Below, piece after piece: positions 1-8,290 of a stretch of 64,000 nt of DNA (the stretch's first letter is position 1; every line of letters starts with the position of its first letter). The stretch is from Thalassovita mediterranea. Lineage in GTDB: Bacteria > Pseudomonadota > Alphaproteobacteria > Rhodobacterales > Rhodobacteraceae. A program made the translations under genes and the position numbers. The stretch is taken from contig NZ_CYSF01000007.1 in the NCBI RefSeq assembly GCF_001458435.1, positions 186,001-250,000 on the forward strand, written 5' to 3'. A model generated the notes under the pieces. It was not told the origin of the DNA. It ran no database searches and saw nothing but the letters and a program-made list of their open reading frames with translations.

Positions 1-451
1 TACCCGCCTGAATGGACGCCGCGCGGTACAGCTGTTCGGCCAGCATCACCCGCACCATCATGTGGGGCCAAACCATCTTGCCCAGCGAAATGGCGAAATC
101 CGCCCGCGCGCGTAGGCTGGGATCAATGCCGTCGGCACCGCCAATAATGATCGCCAGATCCTGACGGCCATTGTCACGCCATTCGCCCAGTTTGTCGGAA
201 AACTGGGGCGAGGATAGCAGCTTGCCACGTTCATCCATCACGCACAGCAACGCACCCTTGGGGATCGCCCGATCCAACAGCGCCGCCTCGGCTGCCATGC
301 CGCCACCCTTTTTGTCCTCAACCTCATGAAAGGTGAGGGGGCCAAGGCCATGGGCCCGGCCAGTGCGGTCAAAACGTTGGGTATAGTCGTCAACAAGCGC
401 CTTTTCCGGGCCGGTACGCAACCGGCCCACGGCGCAGATGTGAACCCGCAT
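1..451 (-). CDS. rlmH: 23S rRNA (pseudouridine1915-N3)-methyltransferase, 3' end outside window
   Basis: SPOUT-type methyltransferase that uses SAM to methylate N3 of pseudouridine 1915 in helix 69 of 23S rRNA. The frame opens at 451 with MRVHICAVGRL and carries the knot signature IIIGGADG at residues 101-108, then GKMVWPHMM further on. About 150 codons are inside the window and no stop is reached. The family is about 155 residues, so only the last few are missing. rsfS ends four bases upstream on the same strand, and this rsfS-rlmH pairing of ribosome-assembly genes is common in bacteria. Confidence 0.95.
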   Translation of the reverse strand, partial: MRVHICAVGRLRTGPEKALVDDYTQRFDRTGRAHGLGPLTFHEVEDKKGGGMAAEAALLDRAIPKGALLCVMDERGKLLSSPQFSDKLGEWRDNGRQDLAIIIGGADGIDPSLRARADFAISLGKMVWPHMMVRVMLAEQLYRAASIQAG

Positions 452-455
452 GGGA

Positions 456-878
456 TCAGCCCTGCGGTTTGTCCGGCGAAATGCCGTCCTGCCACATCTT
501 TTCCATCTGGTAGAATTCGCGCACTTCGGGGCGGAAGACATGTACGATGATATCGCCCGTGTCGATCAGCACCCAGTCGCCGGTGGCTTTGCCTTCGATC
601 CGGCTCAGACGGCCCAGATCCTGCTTCAGCTTGTCGACCAGTTTTTCCGAGATGGCAGAGACCTGGCGCGACGAACGGCCAGAGCAGACGACCATGTAGT
701 CGCCGATCGAGGTTTTGCCGCGCAGATCAATCTGCTCGATATCCTCGGCCTTATCATCTTCGAGAGAGGCTAGGATGATTTCCAGCAGTTCTTCGCTGGT
801 GACATCTTTGGGGGCGGCGCCGGACTGGCCAGCCGCAGTTTCGTTGAGAGACAGGACAATGTCCTCCTTCTTGCACAC
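456..878 (-). CDS. rsfS: Ribosomal silencing factor RsfS
   Basis: RsfS (DUF143/Iojap family) binds ribosomal protein L14 and blocks subunit joining when nutrients are short. Recognised from LASLEDDKAEDIEQIDLRGK, the core DYMVVCSGRSSRQV and the C-terminal VHVFRPEVREFYQMEKMW. The 140-residue length assumes a GTG start at 878. A strong Shine-Dalgarno AAGGAGG (869 down to 863) lies inside that reading, so translation may really begin at a non-standard codon just after it, for example CTG at 854 (132 residues). Its stop lies four bases before rlmH, so the two genes are probably cotranscribed. Confidence 0.93.
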   Translation of the reverse strand: MCKKEDIVLSLNETAAGQSGAAPKDVTSEELLEIILASLEDDKAEDIEQIDLRGKTSIGDYMVVCSGRSSRQVSAISEKLVDKLKQDLGRLSRIEGKATGDWVLIDTGDIIVHVFRPEVREFYQMEKMWQDGISPDKPQG

Positions 879-1028
879 GCCGCGATAAGCCCCGGCGCCG
901 GACTGTTTTTAGATTAGCACCGGATATGTGGAATCTCAATCTGGGCTTCAAGCGGGAAAACGCAGCAATTTGGCCAAATCGGTCTCGAAGTTGCGTATTT
1001 GAGCCCGAAATCTGGGGCGGAGCGTGAA

Positions 1029-2393
1029 TCACTGCTCTGTTTGCGGCAGCATGCGTACCTCATGCTGTGGGAATGGGATGGAGATGCTGTGGGCCTGAAA
1101 TGCATCCCACAGCGCCAGATAGACGTTGCCACGGATGTTGGTCAGCCCGCCGGTGGGGTCTTCGATCCAGAAGCGCAGGACGTAATCCACCGAACTGTCG
1201 CCGAACCCGATGATGTGACAGACGGGGGGCTTCTTGCTGAGGACGCGGTCGACGCTTTGCGCCGCCTCAATCGCGATGCGGCGCACCAGATGCGGGTCGT
1301 CGTGATAGGCGGTGCCAAAGTTGATATCGAGGCGCACGAAGTCGTTGGAATGCGACCAGTTGACCACCTGTCCGGTGATCAGATCCTCATTCGGGATGAG
1401 GTATTCCTTGCCGTCCCGTGTGACCACGCTGACATAGCGCGCGCCCAAGGCCTCAATCCAGCCAAAGGTCGCCCCCAGCGAGATGACGTCGCCCGGTTTG
1501 ATCGACTTATCCAGTAGGATGATCACCCCACTGACGAGGTTCGACACCACCTTTTGCAGGCCAAAGCCAAGGCCGACACCGATTGCACCGGATAGAAACG
1601 CTAGACCGGTCAGATCCACGCCCACAGCCTTCAGTCCAAGGAACAGTGCCGCACAGTAAAGGGCGAGTTGCAGGAGCTTGATCAACAGCACCTGCATTGA
1701 AGGCGAGATTTCATCGTTGCGCCTGATCCGGTCCGAACTGGTGCGGCTGAGGAAGCGTGCAACAGTGATCAAGGCACCCAAAACGATGACGGCCTGCACA
1801 ACGGTCCAGAGAGACAGGTGCAGATCGCCGAAATCAATCGCCGCGCTTTCCAGAATGGCGCGGGCAGTATCGGTCAGGTTCAGGATCGACAGGGTGACCC
1901 AAATCCAACCCAGATACCGGACACCGGACCGTAGGAATTTGTTGGTGATCAAACGGGTGGCGACTGCGATGATCAGCCACGCCAGCGACAATTGCGCGAT
2001 GATTCCCAACATATAACTACGGCTGGGCCATGTGACCTCGCGCATGATCCAAACCGTGGGCCAGATCAGCGCAGCAAAGAGGATCAGGTTCAACCGCTTG
2101 TGCAGGATCACCAGTAGGCGCATCCGCCATGTTGGCATCCCTGTCAGGGTGCGCATCCAATCATGTAGACGTGGCGCTAGCAGTCGGGTCAGCAGATAGG
2201 CGGCCGCAATCAATCCCAGCGCAATGGCCACCTGATAGGCATTCCACGGTCGCAACAGCCCGGTCAGGAACCGTTCCAGATCTGCGGCCAGCCCCAATGC
2301 CAGCTCTTCGGTGCTTTGGTCCGGGATGTTGCCATTCGCGGCCTCTTGGGCGGCCTCAGCGGCGGCGGTGGTTTCTGCTTCGATTTCCTCCAT
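1029..2393 (-). CDS. Small-conductance mechanosensitive channel (MscS family)
   Basis: A 454-residue inner-membrane protein of the MscS family, expected to open under membrane tension and release osmolytes during hypo-osmotic shock. The N-terminal 50 residues are acidic and Ala/Glu-rich. Several hydrophobic segments follow, then the pore-lining helix region (AFLSGAIGVGLGFGLQKVV, residues about 269-287) and the beta domain with IKPGDVISLG. The C-terminal vestibule includes YLIPNEDLITGQVVNWS. It is longer than the 286-residue E. coli MscS, with extra N-terminal membrane helices as in YbdG/YnaI-like members. It stands alone, and the start at 2393 is an ATG. Confidence 0.9.
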   Translation of the reverse strand: MEEIEAETTAAAEAAQEAANGNIPDQSTEELALGLAADLERFLTGLLRPWNAYQVAIALGLIAAAYLLTRLLAPRLHDWMRTLTGMPTWRMRLLVILHKRLNLILFAALIWPTVWIMREVTWPSRSYMLGIIAQLSLAWLIIAVATRLITNKFLRSGVRYLGWIWVTLSILNLTDTARAILESAAIDFGDLHLSLWTVVQAVIVLGALITVARFLSRTSSDRIRRNDEISPSMQVLLIKLLQLALYCAALFLGLKAVGVDLTGLAFLSGAIGVGLGFGLQKVVSNLVSGVIILLDKSIKPGDVISLGATFGWIEALGARYVSVVTRDGKEYLIPNEDLITGQVVNWSHSNDFVRLDINFGTAYHDDPHLVRRIAIEAAQSVDRVLSKKPPVCHIIGFGDSSVDYVLRFWIEDPTGGLTNIRGNVYLALWDAFQAHSISIPFPQHEVRMLPQTEQ

Positions 2394-2468
2394 GTTGGTA
2401 CTGTTGCATGGGCAGGGTCGCCGGACAATCTATTTGCGCCAAAGCTGTCTGGCGGCTAGGCATCAGGT

Positions 2469-3212
2469 ATGTTTGACATTCTTCTGATCCTTGCCGCTGG
2501 CTTCGGTGCTGGCATCATCAATGCGCTGGCCGGTGGTGGCACCTTTCTGACCTTTCCGGCGCTGGTGTTTATCGGCATTCCGCCGGTGGCCGCGAATGCC
2601 ACCAGCGCGGTGGCGGTGTTTCCGGGCTATCTGTCGGCGGCGCTGGGCTTTCGCAGTGAGATCGAAGCTTTGCCGCGCCTTAGCCTGTGGCGGGCCTGCG
2701 TGGTCACTCTCGTTGGGGGATTGATCGGTGGGCTGTTGTTGCTGGTGTCCTCGAACGAGGTGTTCGCGGTCATCGTGCCCTTCCTACTGTTGGCGGCAAC
2801 GCTGGCCTTTGCCTTTCAGGCGCAAATACAGGGCTGGATGCAGCGATCCGCGCTGAGTGCTACGCCATACGGTACCGTAGGGTTGCTGTTGGTGTCGATC
2901 TATGGCGGCTACTTCAACGGTGGTCTGGGTATCGTCCTCTTGGCGCTGTTTGCGCTCTGGGGGATGGAGAGTCTCAATCAGATGAACGGGCTGAAAAACG
3001 CGCTGTCTTTCGTGATCTCAGCCATATCGGTGGCGACCTTTGCGTTGGCGGGTATTGTGGTGTGGCCGCAGGCGGTGATGATGGCACTGGCGGCGATTGC
3101 AGGGGGATTCGCGGGCGCGCGATTGGCCAAGATGCTGCCGAAGTCAGTGGTGCGCACAGTGATCATCGTGATCGGTTTTGGCATGTCGGCGGTATTTTTC
3201 GCCCGAATGTAG
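2469..3212 (+). CDS. TauE/SafE-family (sulfite exporter-like) permease
   Basis: A 247-residue polytopic inner-membrane protein of the TauE/SafE/TSUP family, whose members move sulfite, sulfoacetate or other organic anions. The family hallmark is the pair of repeats starting GFGAGIINALAGGGTFLTFP near the N-terminus and YGGYFNGGLGIVLLALFAL near residue 145, each inside a hydrophobic helix bundle. Seven to eight membrane segments can be drawn. The substrate cannot be read from sequence, and no taurine or sulfonate genes lie next to it. The gene starts 75 bases from the divergently oriented MscS gene. Confidence 0.88.
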   Translation: MFDILLILAAGFGAGIINALAGGGTFLTFPALVFIGIPPVAANATSAVAVFPGYLSAALGFRSEIEALPRLSLWRACVVTLVGGLIGGLLLLVSSNEVFAVIVPFLLLAATLAFAFQAQIQGWMQRSALSATPYGTVGLLLVSIYGGYFNGGLGIVLLALFALWGMESLNQMNGLKNALSFVISAISVATFALAGIVVWPQAVMMALAAIAGGFAGARLAKMLPKSVVRTVIIVIGFGMSAVFFARM

Positions 3213-3273
3213 GCGCCATGTGATCCTGCGCAGCCTTGCGAAATGCCCCTGTCGGGTGTAGGGAAGGGGCGCA

Positions 3274-3360
3274 ATGAAACGTATTTTCGACATCGACGAC
3301 CGCAGCTTTTTGCCCTGGCGGTTCTTTGGCGCCAAGCGCGCCGTGCTCGCCTGTCTATAA
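3274..3360 (+). CDS. Possible 28-residue small protein or leader peptide ahead of leuC
   Basis: A short frame opens at ATG 3274, preceded by the SD-like AAGGGG six bases upstream. It encodes 28 residues, MKRIFDIDDRSFLPWRFFGA then KRAVLACL, with TAA at 3358-3360. It lies 81 bases before leuC on the same strand. It has only two leucines and no leucine run, so it does not look like a classical leucine attenuator peptide. A GC-rich hairpin (3369-3385) follows it. I do not recognise the peptide. It could be a real small membrane-associated protein, a leader peptide, or chance. Confidence 0.45.
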   Translation: MKRIFDIDDRSFLPWRFFGAKRAVLACL

Positions 3361-3368
3361 GCGATGCG

Positions 3369-3385
3369 CCTGCCGATTTGGCGGG
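3369..3385 (+). promoter_or_regulatory. Hairpin between the 28-codon ORF and leuC
   Basis: CCTGCC (3369-3374) can pair with GGCGGG (3380-3385) across the loop GATTT, with one G-U pair. It is followed by CTTTCG rather than a clean T run, so it is a weak terminator at best. Its place between a small ORF and leuC makes an attenuator possible but unproven. Confidence 0.25.
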
Positions 3386-3441
3386 CTTTCGCCGTTTCTA
3401 CCAAACACCCCACATCCGAAGACAATCCACGGGAGAGGACC

Positions 3442-4851
3442 ATGACCGCCCCGAAGACACTCTATGATAAAATCTGGGACGCCCACGTCGCGCATGAAGC
3501 CGAAGATGGGACCTGCCTGCTTTATATCGACCGCCACTTGGTGCACGAAGTGACCAGCCCGCAGGCCTTTGAAGGTCTGCGCATGGCAGGCCGCAAGGTA
3601 CACGCGCCGGACAAAACCATCGCTGTGCCAGACCACAACGTCCCCACCACCGCGGGTCGTGAAGACCCCGCGCAGATGACCGAAGAAAGCCGCATTCAGG
3701 TTGAAGCACTGGATAAAAACGCCAAGGAATTCGGCGTGCATTACTATCCGGTGTCTGACGTGCGTCAGGGCATTGTACACATCGTTGGCCCTGAAAACGG
3801 CTGGACCCTGCCGGGCATGACCGTTGTGTGCGGCGACAGCCACACCGCGACCCACGGCGCGTTTGGCTCGCTGGCCCACGGCATCGGTACCTCCGAGGTG
3901 GAACACGTTCTGGCCACCCAGACCCTGATCCAGAAGAAATCGTTGAACATGAAGGTGGAAATCACTGGCAAGCTGAAGCCGGGCGTAACCGCCAAGGACA
4001 TCACGCTGGCGGTGATCGGTGAAACCGGCACCGGCGGCGGCACCGGCTACGTCATCGAATACTGCGGTGAAGCGATCCGCGATCTGTCGATGGAAGGCCG
4101 TATGACCGTCTGCAACATGGCCATCGAAGGCGGCGCACGCGCTGGCCTGATCGCGCCGGACGAAACCACCTACGAGTACTGCAAAGGCCGCGCTCATGCG
4201 CCGAAAGGTGCTGCGTGGGAGCAAGCGGTTGAGTACTGGAAAACCCTGTTCACCGACGAAGGCGCGCATTTCGACAAGGTTGTCACCCTGCGCGGCGAAG
4301 ACATCGAGCCGGTTGTAACCTGGGGTACCTCGCCTGAGGACGTACTGCCGATCACCGGTGTTGTGCCGTCGCCCGAGGATTTTGAAGGCGGCAAGGTAGA
4401 AGCAGCCCGTCGTTCGATCGAATACATGGGCCTGACCCCCGGTCAGAAACTGTCGGACATCGAAATTGACACCGTCTTCATCGGGTCCTGCACCAACGGT
4501 CGTATCGAAGACATGCGCGCTGTGGCCGAAGTGGTCAAAGGCAAGAAGATCAAGGAAGGCATCCGTGCGATGATCGTTCCTGGGTCTGGTCTGGTCCGCG
4601 CCCAAGCCGAAGAAGAAGGTCTGGCCGAAATCTTTGAGGCTGCCGGTTTCGAATGGCGTCTGGCTGGCTGCTCCATGTGTCTGGCGATGAACCCCGATCA
4701 GCTGTCCGAGAATGAGCGCTGCGCGTCCACCTCGAACCGTAACTTCGAGGGTCGTCAGGGCTACAAGGGCCGTACTCACCTCGTCAGCCCCGCGATGGCA
4801 GCCGCTGCTGCGCTGACCGGCAAACTGACCGACGTGCGCGAGCTGGTGTAA
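3442..4851 (+). CDS. leuC: 3-isopropylmalate dehydratase large subunit
   Basis: With LeuD it forms isopropylmalate isomerase, which converts 2-isopropylmalate to 3-isopropylmalate in leucine synthesis in the cytoplasm. The 469-residue length fits the family. It starts [15 protein letters not shown] at ATG 3442 behind GGGAGAGG; an in-frame extension to 3364 lacks a ribosome site. The aconitase-fold 4Fe-4S cysteines are visible in [10 protein letters not shown] and in [32 protein letters not shown] is the conserved substrate segment. LeuD lies downstream, separated by an unrelated glycosyltransferase gene. Confidence 0.98.
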   Translation: MTAPKTLYDKIWDAHVAHEAEDGTCLLYIDRHLVHEVTSPQAFEGLRMAGRKVHAPDKTIAVPDHNVPTTAGREDPAQMTEESRIQVEALDKNAKEFGVHYYPVSDVRQGIVHIVGPENGWTLPGMTVVCGDSHTATHGAFGSLAHGIGTSEVEHVLATQTLIQKKSLNMKVEITGKLKPGVTAKDITLAVIGETGTGGGTGYVIEYCGEAIRDLSMEGRMTVCNMAIEGGARAGLIAPDETTYEYCKGRAHAPKGAAWEQAVEYWKTLFTDEGAHFDKVVTLRGEDIEPVVTWGTSPEDVLPITGVVPSPEDFEGGKVEAARRSIEYMGLTPGQKLSDIEIDTVFIGSCTNGRIEDMRAVAEVVKGKKIKEGIRAMIVPGSGLVRAQAEEEGLAEIFEAAGFEWRLAGCSMCLAMNPDQLSENERCASTSNRNFEGRQGYKGRTHLVSPAMAAAAALTGKLTDVRELV

Positions 4852-4855
4852 ACCC

Positions 4856-6220
4856 ATGTGTGCAACGCTCTCCCATTCTGGATCAAAGGACCGTCTCCGC
4901 GTGCTTGTCATCGCGGAAGCGGCCAATCCTGAATGGGTGAGTGTACCTTTGGTCGGCTGGTCACTGGCGAACGCCCTGCGCAACGAATGTGACGTGCATA
5001 TCGTCACACAGGTGCGCAACCGTGAGGCTTTCCTGCGGGCAGGTCTGGTGGAAGGGCAGGATTTCACCGCCATCGATACGGAATCAGTGGCGCGTGTGGT
5101 CTACCGCATGGGTGAGGCGCTGCGCATGGGGCAGGGCAAGGGCTGGACCCTTGTGACCGCCCTGTCGTCGCGTTTGGCCTATCCGGTGTTCGAGCGCAAA
5201 GTCTGGCAACAGTTCGGGTCCGCGATCCGCACTGGCGCCTATGACATTGTGCATCGGGTGACACCGCTGACGCCTACGGCGAACAGTTCGCTGGCGCCCA
5301 AGTGTCATTCGGTTGGGGTTCCTTTTGTCATGGGGCCGCTGAACGGCGGTGTGCCATGGCCGCAGGGCTTTGATCAGGAACGGCGCGCGGAACGGGAATG
5401 GCTGTCCTATGTGCGGGGGGCGTACAAGCTGTCCACCGCGCGGCGGCGGATGCTGGAGGCTGCCACGGCGATCATCGCCGGGTCGCGCTTCACCGCGTCT
5501 GATATGCCAAAACAGCACCGGGATAAGATCACCCTAGTGCCGGAAAATGGCATTGATCCTGACCGTTTTGACCTCTCTGCCACGCTGCCTGCTCGCGGTG
5601 CATCGCGCCCGTTGCGGGGCTGTTTCGTTGGTCGTCTGGTGCCTTACAAGGGGCCGGATATGCTGATCGAAGCGGCAGCGCCCTTTCTGCTGGATGGGTC
5701 TTTGACCCTCGACATCATTGGCGATGGGCCGATGCTGGCGGGGCTCAAGGCGCAGGCGGAGGATCTGGGCGTGGCGGACACCATCACCTTCCACGGCTGG
5801 GTCGCACATGAAGATGTGCAATCCATTCTGGGCCGCGCTGACATGCTGACCTTCCCGTCTGTGCGGGAATTCGGCGGCGGCGTGGTGTTGGAAGCGATGG
5901 CGCTGGGCGTGGTTCCGGTCATCTGCGATTATGCCGGTCCGGCAGAATTGGTCGATGAGACGACAGGCATTAAGGTGGCGATGGGGTCACGGGGCGATGT
6001 AGTCGCGGGTTTCCGCGCTGCATTGGCATCGGTTCTGGCTGCGCCGCAGCAGTTGGCCCCAATGGCACAGGCCGCCCGCACAAAGGTACAAACGCATTAC
6101 ACATGGGCCGCCAAGGCCCGCCAAATCAAAGACATCTATCATTGGGTGCTGAACCGCGAGGGCGCAATTCCCCGCCCCGCACCGCTGGAAACAGCGTTGT
6201 GGCACCCGCAAGAAACCTAA
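4856..6220 (+). CDS. Group-4 glycosyltransferase lodged between leuC and leuD
   Basis: A 454-residue GT-B glycosyltransferase of family GT4. The N-terminal Rossmann domain starts RLRVLVIAEAANPEWVS. The C-terminal nucleotide-sugar domain shows GCFVGRLVPYKGPDMLIEA and the E-x7-E type signature REFGGGVVLEAMALG. The acceptor and donor cannot be told. It begins four bases after the leuC stop and ends 19 bases before leuD, so it is almost certainly on the leu transcript although its product has no role in leucine synthesis. No other polysaccharide gene is nearby. Confidence 0.88.
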   Translation: MCATLSHSGSKDRLRVLVIAEAANPEWVSVPLVGWSLANALRNECDVHIVTQVRNREAFLRAGLVEGQDFTAIDTESVARVVYRMGEALRMGQGKGWTLVTALSSRLAYPVFERKVWQQFGSAIRTGAYDIVHRVTPLTPTANSSLAPKCHSVGVPFVMGPLNGGVPWPQGFDQERRAEREWLSYVRGAYKLSTARRRMLEAATAIIAGSRFTASDMPKQHRDKITLVPENGIDPDRFDLSATLPARGASRPLRGCFVGRLVPYKGPDMLIEAAAPFLLDGSLTLDIIGDGPMLAGLKAQAEDLGVADTITFHGWVAHEDVQSILGRADMLTFPSVREFGGGVVLEAMALGVVPVICDYAGPAELVDETTGIKVAMGSRGDVVAGFRAALASVLAAPQQLAPMAQAARTKVQTHYTWAAKARQIKDIYHWVLNREGAIPRPAPLETALWHPQET

Positions 6221-6239
6221 AAACCCAGGAGACTGAGTT

Positions 6240-6845
6240 ATGGAAAAATTCGAAAAACTCCAAGGTATCGCCGCGCCTATGCCGCTGGTGAACATCGACA
6301 CCGACATGATCATCCCCAAAGTGTTCCTGAAGTCCATTCAGCGCAGCGGCTTTGGTGTGAACCTGTTTGACGAAATGCGTTACAACCGCGACGGCAGCGA
6401 AATCCCTGATTTCGTGCTGAACAAACCGCAGTACCGCGATGCAGAAATCCTGATCGCTGGTGACAACTTCGGCTGTGGTTCGTCGCGTGAACACGCCCCT
6501 TGGGCCATCGCGGATTTTGGCATCAAGTGCATCGTGTCGACCTCTTTCGCAGACATCTTCTTCAACAACTGCTTCAAGAACGGCATCCTGCCGATCGTGC
6601 TGCCGCAGGAACAGGTTGATGTGCTGATGGCAGACGCGGAAAAAGGCGCCAATGCCCGTATGACCGTCGATCTGGAAGCGCAGGAAATCACCACCTCGGA
6701 CGGTGTCAGCATCGCCTTTGAGGTAGATGCGTTCAAAAAGCACTGCCTGCTGAACGGTCTAGATGACATCGGCCTGACCATGGAAAAGGCCGATTCGATC
6801 AAATCCTACGAGGAAAAGCTGACCGCGCAGCGTCCTTGGGTGTGA
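6240..6845 (+). CDS. leuD: 3-isopropylmalate dehydratase small subunit
   Basis: Small subunit of isopropylmalate isomerase and partner of LeuC. At 201 residues it matches the family. It starts [20 protein letters not shown] behind CCCAGGAG. Recognisable blocks are [16 protein letters not shown], the swivel-domain [19 protein letters not shown], and [20 protein letters not shown] rho-independent terminator follows at about 6880-6913, closing the leuC-GT4-leuD unit. Confidence 0.98.
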   Translation: MEKFEKLQGIAAPMPLVNIDTDMIIPKVFLKSIQRSGFGVNLFDEMRYNRDGSEIPDFVLNKPQYRDAEILIAGDNFGCGSSREHAPWAIADFGIKCIVSTSFADIFFNNCFKNGILPIVLPQEQVDVLMADAEKGANARMTVDLEAQEITTSDGVSIAFEVDAFKKHCLLNGLDDIGLTMEKADSIKSYEEKLTAQRPWV

Positions 6846-6879
6846 TCCTATCGCCCTGTCAGGGTTGAGTGAGACAACA

Positions 6880-6913
6880 AAAACCCCCGCCGGAAACGGT
6901 GGGGGTTTTCTCT
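6880..6913 (+). terminator. Rho-independent terminator after leuD
   Basis: CCCCCGCC pairs with GGTGGGGG across GGAAAC, and the stem is followed by TTTTCTCTTTT. It ends the leuCD transcript. Confidence 0.85.
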
Positions 6914-6950
6914 TTTGGAAAGGGACGCTGATGATGCTGGTCGCGTGGGG

Positions 6951-7751
6951 TTAAAGGTGGCGCCACACCTCGGGCAGTGTGTGCAGCTCCGCTGGGGGTG
7001 GCATATCACCGGTGTTCAGCAGGCCCAGTTGGCCAGCTTTGGCGATGGTTTCCATATCGTTGCGCGTGCCCAGTGCCTTGCGTACGCGCGCCATATGGAT
7101 ATCGACAGTTTTGGGATTGGCGCGATCAATCTGATAAAGAATTTCCTTCACCCGCAATCCTTGCGCTTTCAGCCTCAGGACTGTCAGGTTCATATCGCTC
7201 AGGTCTTTTTGTTCGACAATCTCGTCTGCCCAATGACAGCTTTTGTGGAAATGGCTGGCCAGTGTTTCGATCACAAAGCGATGGCGCGCGTAGTGGGCGT
7301 CGTTTTTGGCCCTGCATCCGTTTCGGTTGTATAGGCCGATAACGCCGCGCTGACCGTTGTGATTGACTGGAATCACGACGCCGCCTTTGACGTAGTCTTG
7401 TACCTCTGCCACGACGCGGGCAAAGGGCGCGGGCAGATCGCCGGATTGCGCACCTTGGTAGAACGCGCTTTGCATCATGGGATCTTGGCGCACGGCGGCT
7501 AGAAACAGAGAGAGATCAAACTGTACGTAGCCACCCTTGCGGTAGCGGTCGCGCCATTCATCAGACAAACCAGTACGCTTTGGCACAAAGTGGCTGTAGA
7601 TATCCCGATGGGAGCTGGTGTTCAGGTAAATCCCGTAATGCACACCATCGAACTTAAACTCGTCACGCATGAACCCAGTGAAAAGGCTGAATTTGGCCTC
7701 TAGGGTTGTTGCATTTTCAATGGCTTGCAGGAGTTTTATTTGTTCAGACAT
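6951..7751 (-). CDS. LuxR-family transcriptional regulator (autoinducer-binding-like)
   Basis: A 266-residue regulator with an N-terminal autoinducer-binding-like domain (about 20-170) and a C-terminal LuxR HTH (about 195-255). The HTH shows NLTVLRLKAQGLRVKEI and KTVDIHMARVRKALG. In the sensor half, the usual Asp-Pro pair that holds an acyl-homoserine lactone appears as QFDLS, without the proline. The ligand pocket is therefore divergent and the protein may be a LuxR solo. No luxI-type synthase is in the window. Two perfect palindromes lie 54-100 bases upstream of the start and are candidate binding sites. Confidence 0.85.
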   Translation of the reverse strand: MSEQIKLLQAIENATTLEAKFSLFTGFMRDEFKFDGVHYGIYLNTSSHRDIYSHFVPKRTGLSDEWRDRYRKGGYVQFDLSLFLAAVRQDPMMQSAFYQGAQSGDLPAPFARVVAEVQDYVKGGVVIPVNHNGQRGVIGLYNRNGCRAKNDAHYARHRFVIETLASHFHKSCHWADEIVEQKDLSDMNLTVLRLKAQGLRVKEILYQIDRANPKTVDIHMARVRKALGTRNDMETIAKAGQLGLLNTGDMPPPAELHTLPEVWRHL

Positions 7752-7804
7752 AGTATTCGCATCATCGATTGGGCCACTGGTTTATCGCCGAAACGGGTGA
7801 TTTC

Positions 7805-7826
7805 CATATGGAGATTTCTCCATATG
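7805..7826. promoter_or_regulatory. 22-bp palindrome, candidate LuxR operator
   Basis: CATATGGAGA is followed by TT and then by its exact reverse complement TCTCCATATG. The size and symmetry fit a LuxR-type lux box (about 20 bp). It lies 54 bases upstream of the luxR-like start, suggesting autoregulation. Confidence 0.5.
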
Positions 7827-7837
7827 TCAGACGCGGG

Positions 7838-7851
7838 CCTATACGTATAGG
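7838..7851. promoter_or_regulatory. 14-bp perfect palindrome next to the luxR-side operator
   Basis: CCTATACGTATAGG reads the same on both strands. It lies 11 bases beyond the 22-bp palindrome, with centres about 29 bp apart, so it could be a second operator. Confidence 0.35.
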
Positions 7852-7982
7852 TAGGTCCTGCTCCCTCGAGAGGTTTGTTGCCGATTATGGCGCGAATCTC
7901 ATATTCGAGTATTTCCGATCCGCATCAGCGGCTGCCTGGGCAAGGGCAATAAGTTGGTGTCAGAAAGCTTTCAAACTTTTCG

Positions 7983-8006
7983 GGGTCCGGCCTATTGGTC
8001 GGGCCC
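7983..8006 (+). terminator. GC-rich hairpin with short T-rich tail in the 7752-8290 gap
   Basis: GGGTCCGGCC can pair with GGTCGGGCCC (two G-U type pairs) across TATT, followed by TTATTTC. It resembles a rho-independent terminator on plus with no annotated gene upstream of it, hinting at a short transcript from about 7860. Confidence 0.35.
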
Positions 8007-8290
8007 TTATTTCATGCGGTGTTTGCCAATTATGGTGCCTATTTTCGGCCGTATGGCAGCTGTCTTGCGTTAATATTGCGTGCCCAGAGAGCAGCCAGTT
8101 GATGCAATCTGGCACCAGTTTTCAGCCCAAACCCATGAAACTGCCGTTCTTTTTGGCGCAGCGGGTTGAGCGATCTGAACAAACAAGGCAGAATTGGGGC
8201 AAGAATGAGGCAGGCCGTCTTAGGACGGCAACAAGTTGGACAACGGATGGGGCAACGTATCACATCTGGCCAACATGAAGGGATCGGGTT

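Larger units (their letters stand above)
7752..8290. other. 539-bp intergenic region between divergent luxR-type and membrane-protein genes
   Basis: No convincing gene. A frame from 7769 to 8278 on plus encodes 169 residues rich in Cys and Trp, without family features or a ribosome site, and I take it as chance. The region is more AT-rich than its neighbours. It holds two palindromes (7805-7826 and 7838-7851) and a GC-rich hairpin (7983-8006) followed by TTATTT. It probably carries promoters for both flanking genes and possibly a short RNA. Confidence 0.6.

Noticed and set aside
3355-5073. 572-codon frame opposite leuC
   Set aside because: Shadow of strongly biased leuC coding; low-complexity His/Gly-rich translation.
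6951-7751. Complete quorum-sensing locus
   Set aside because: Only a LuxR-type receptor is present; no LuxI-type synthase frame is seen in the window.
7769-8278. 169-codon frame on plus in the luxR-membrane protein gap
   Set aside because: Rich in Cys and Trp, no family feature, no ribosome site; it lies over palindromes and a hairpin that look regulatory.
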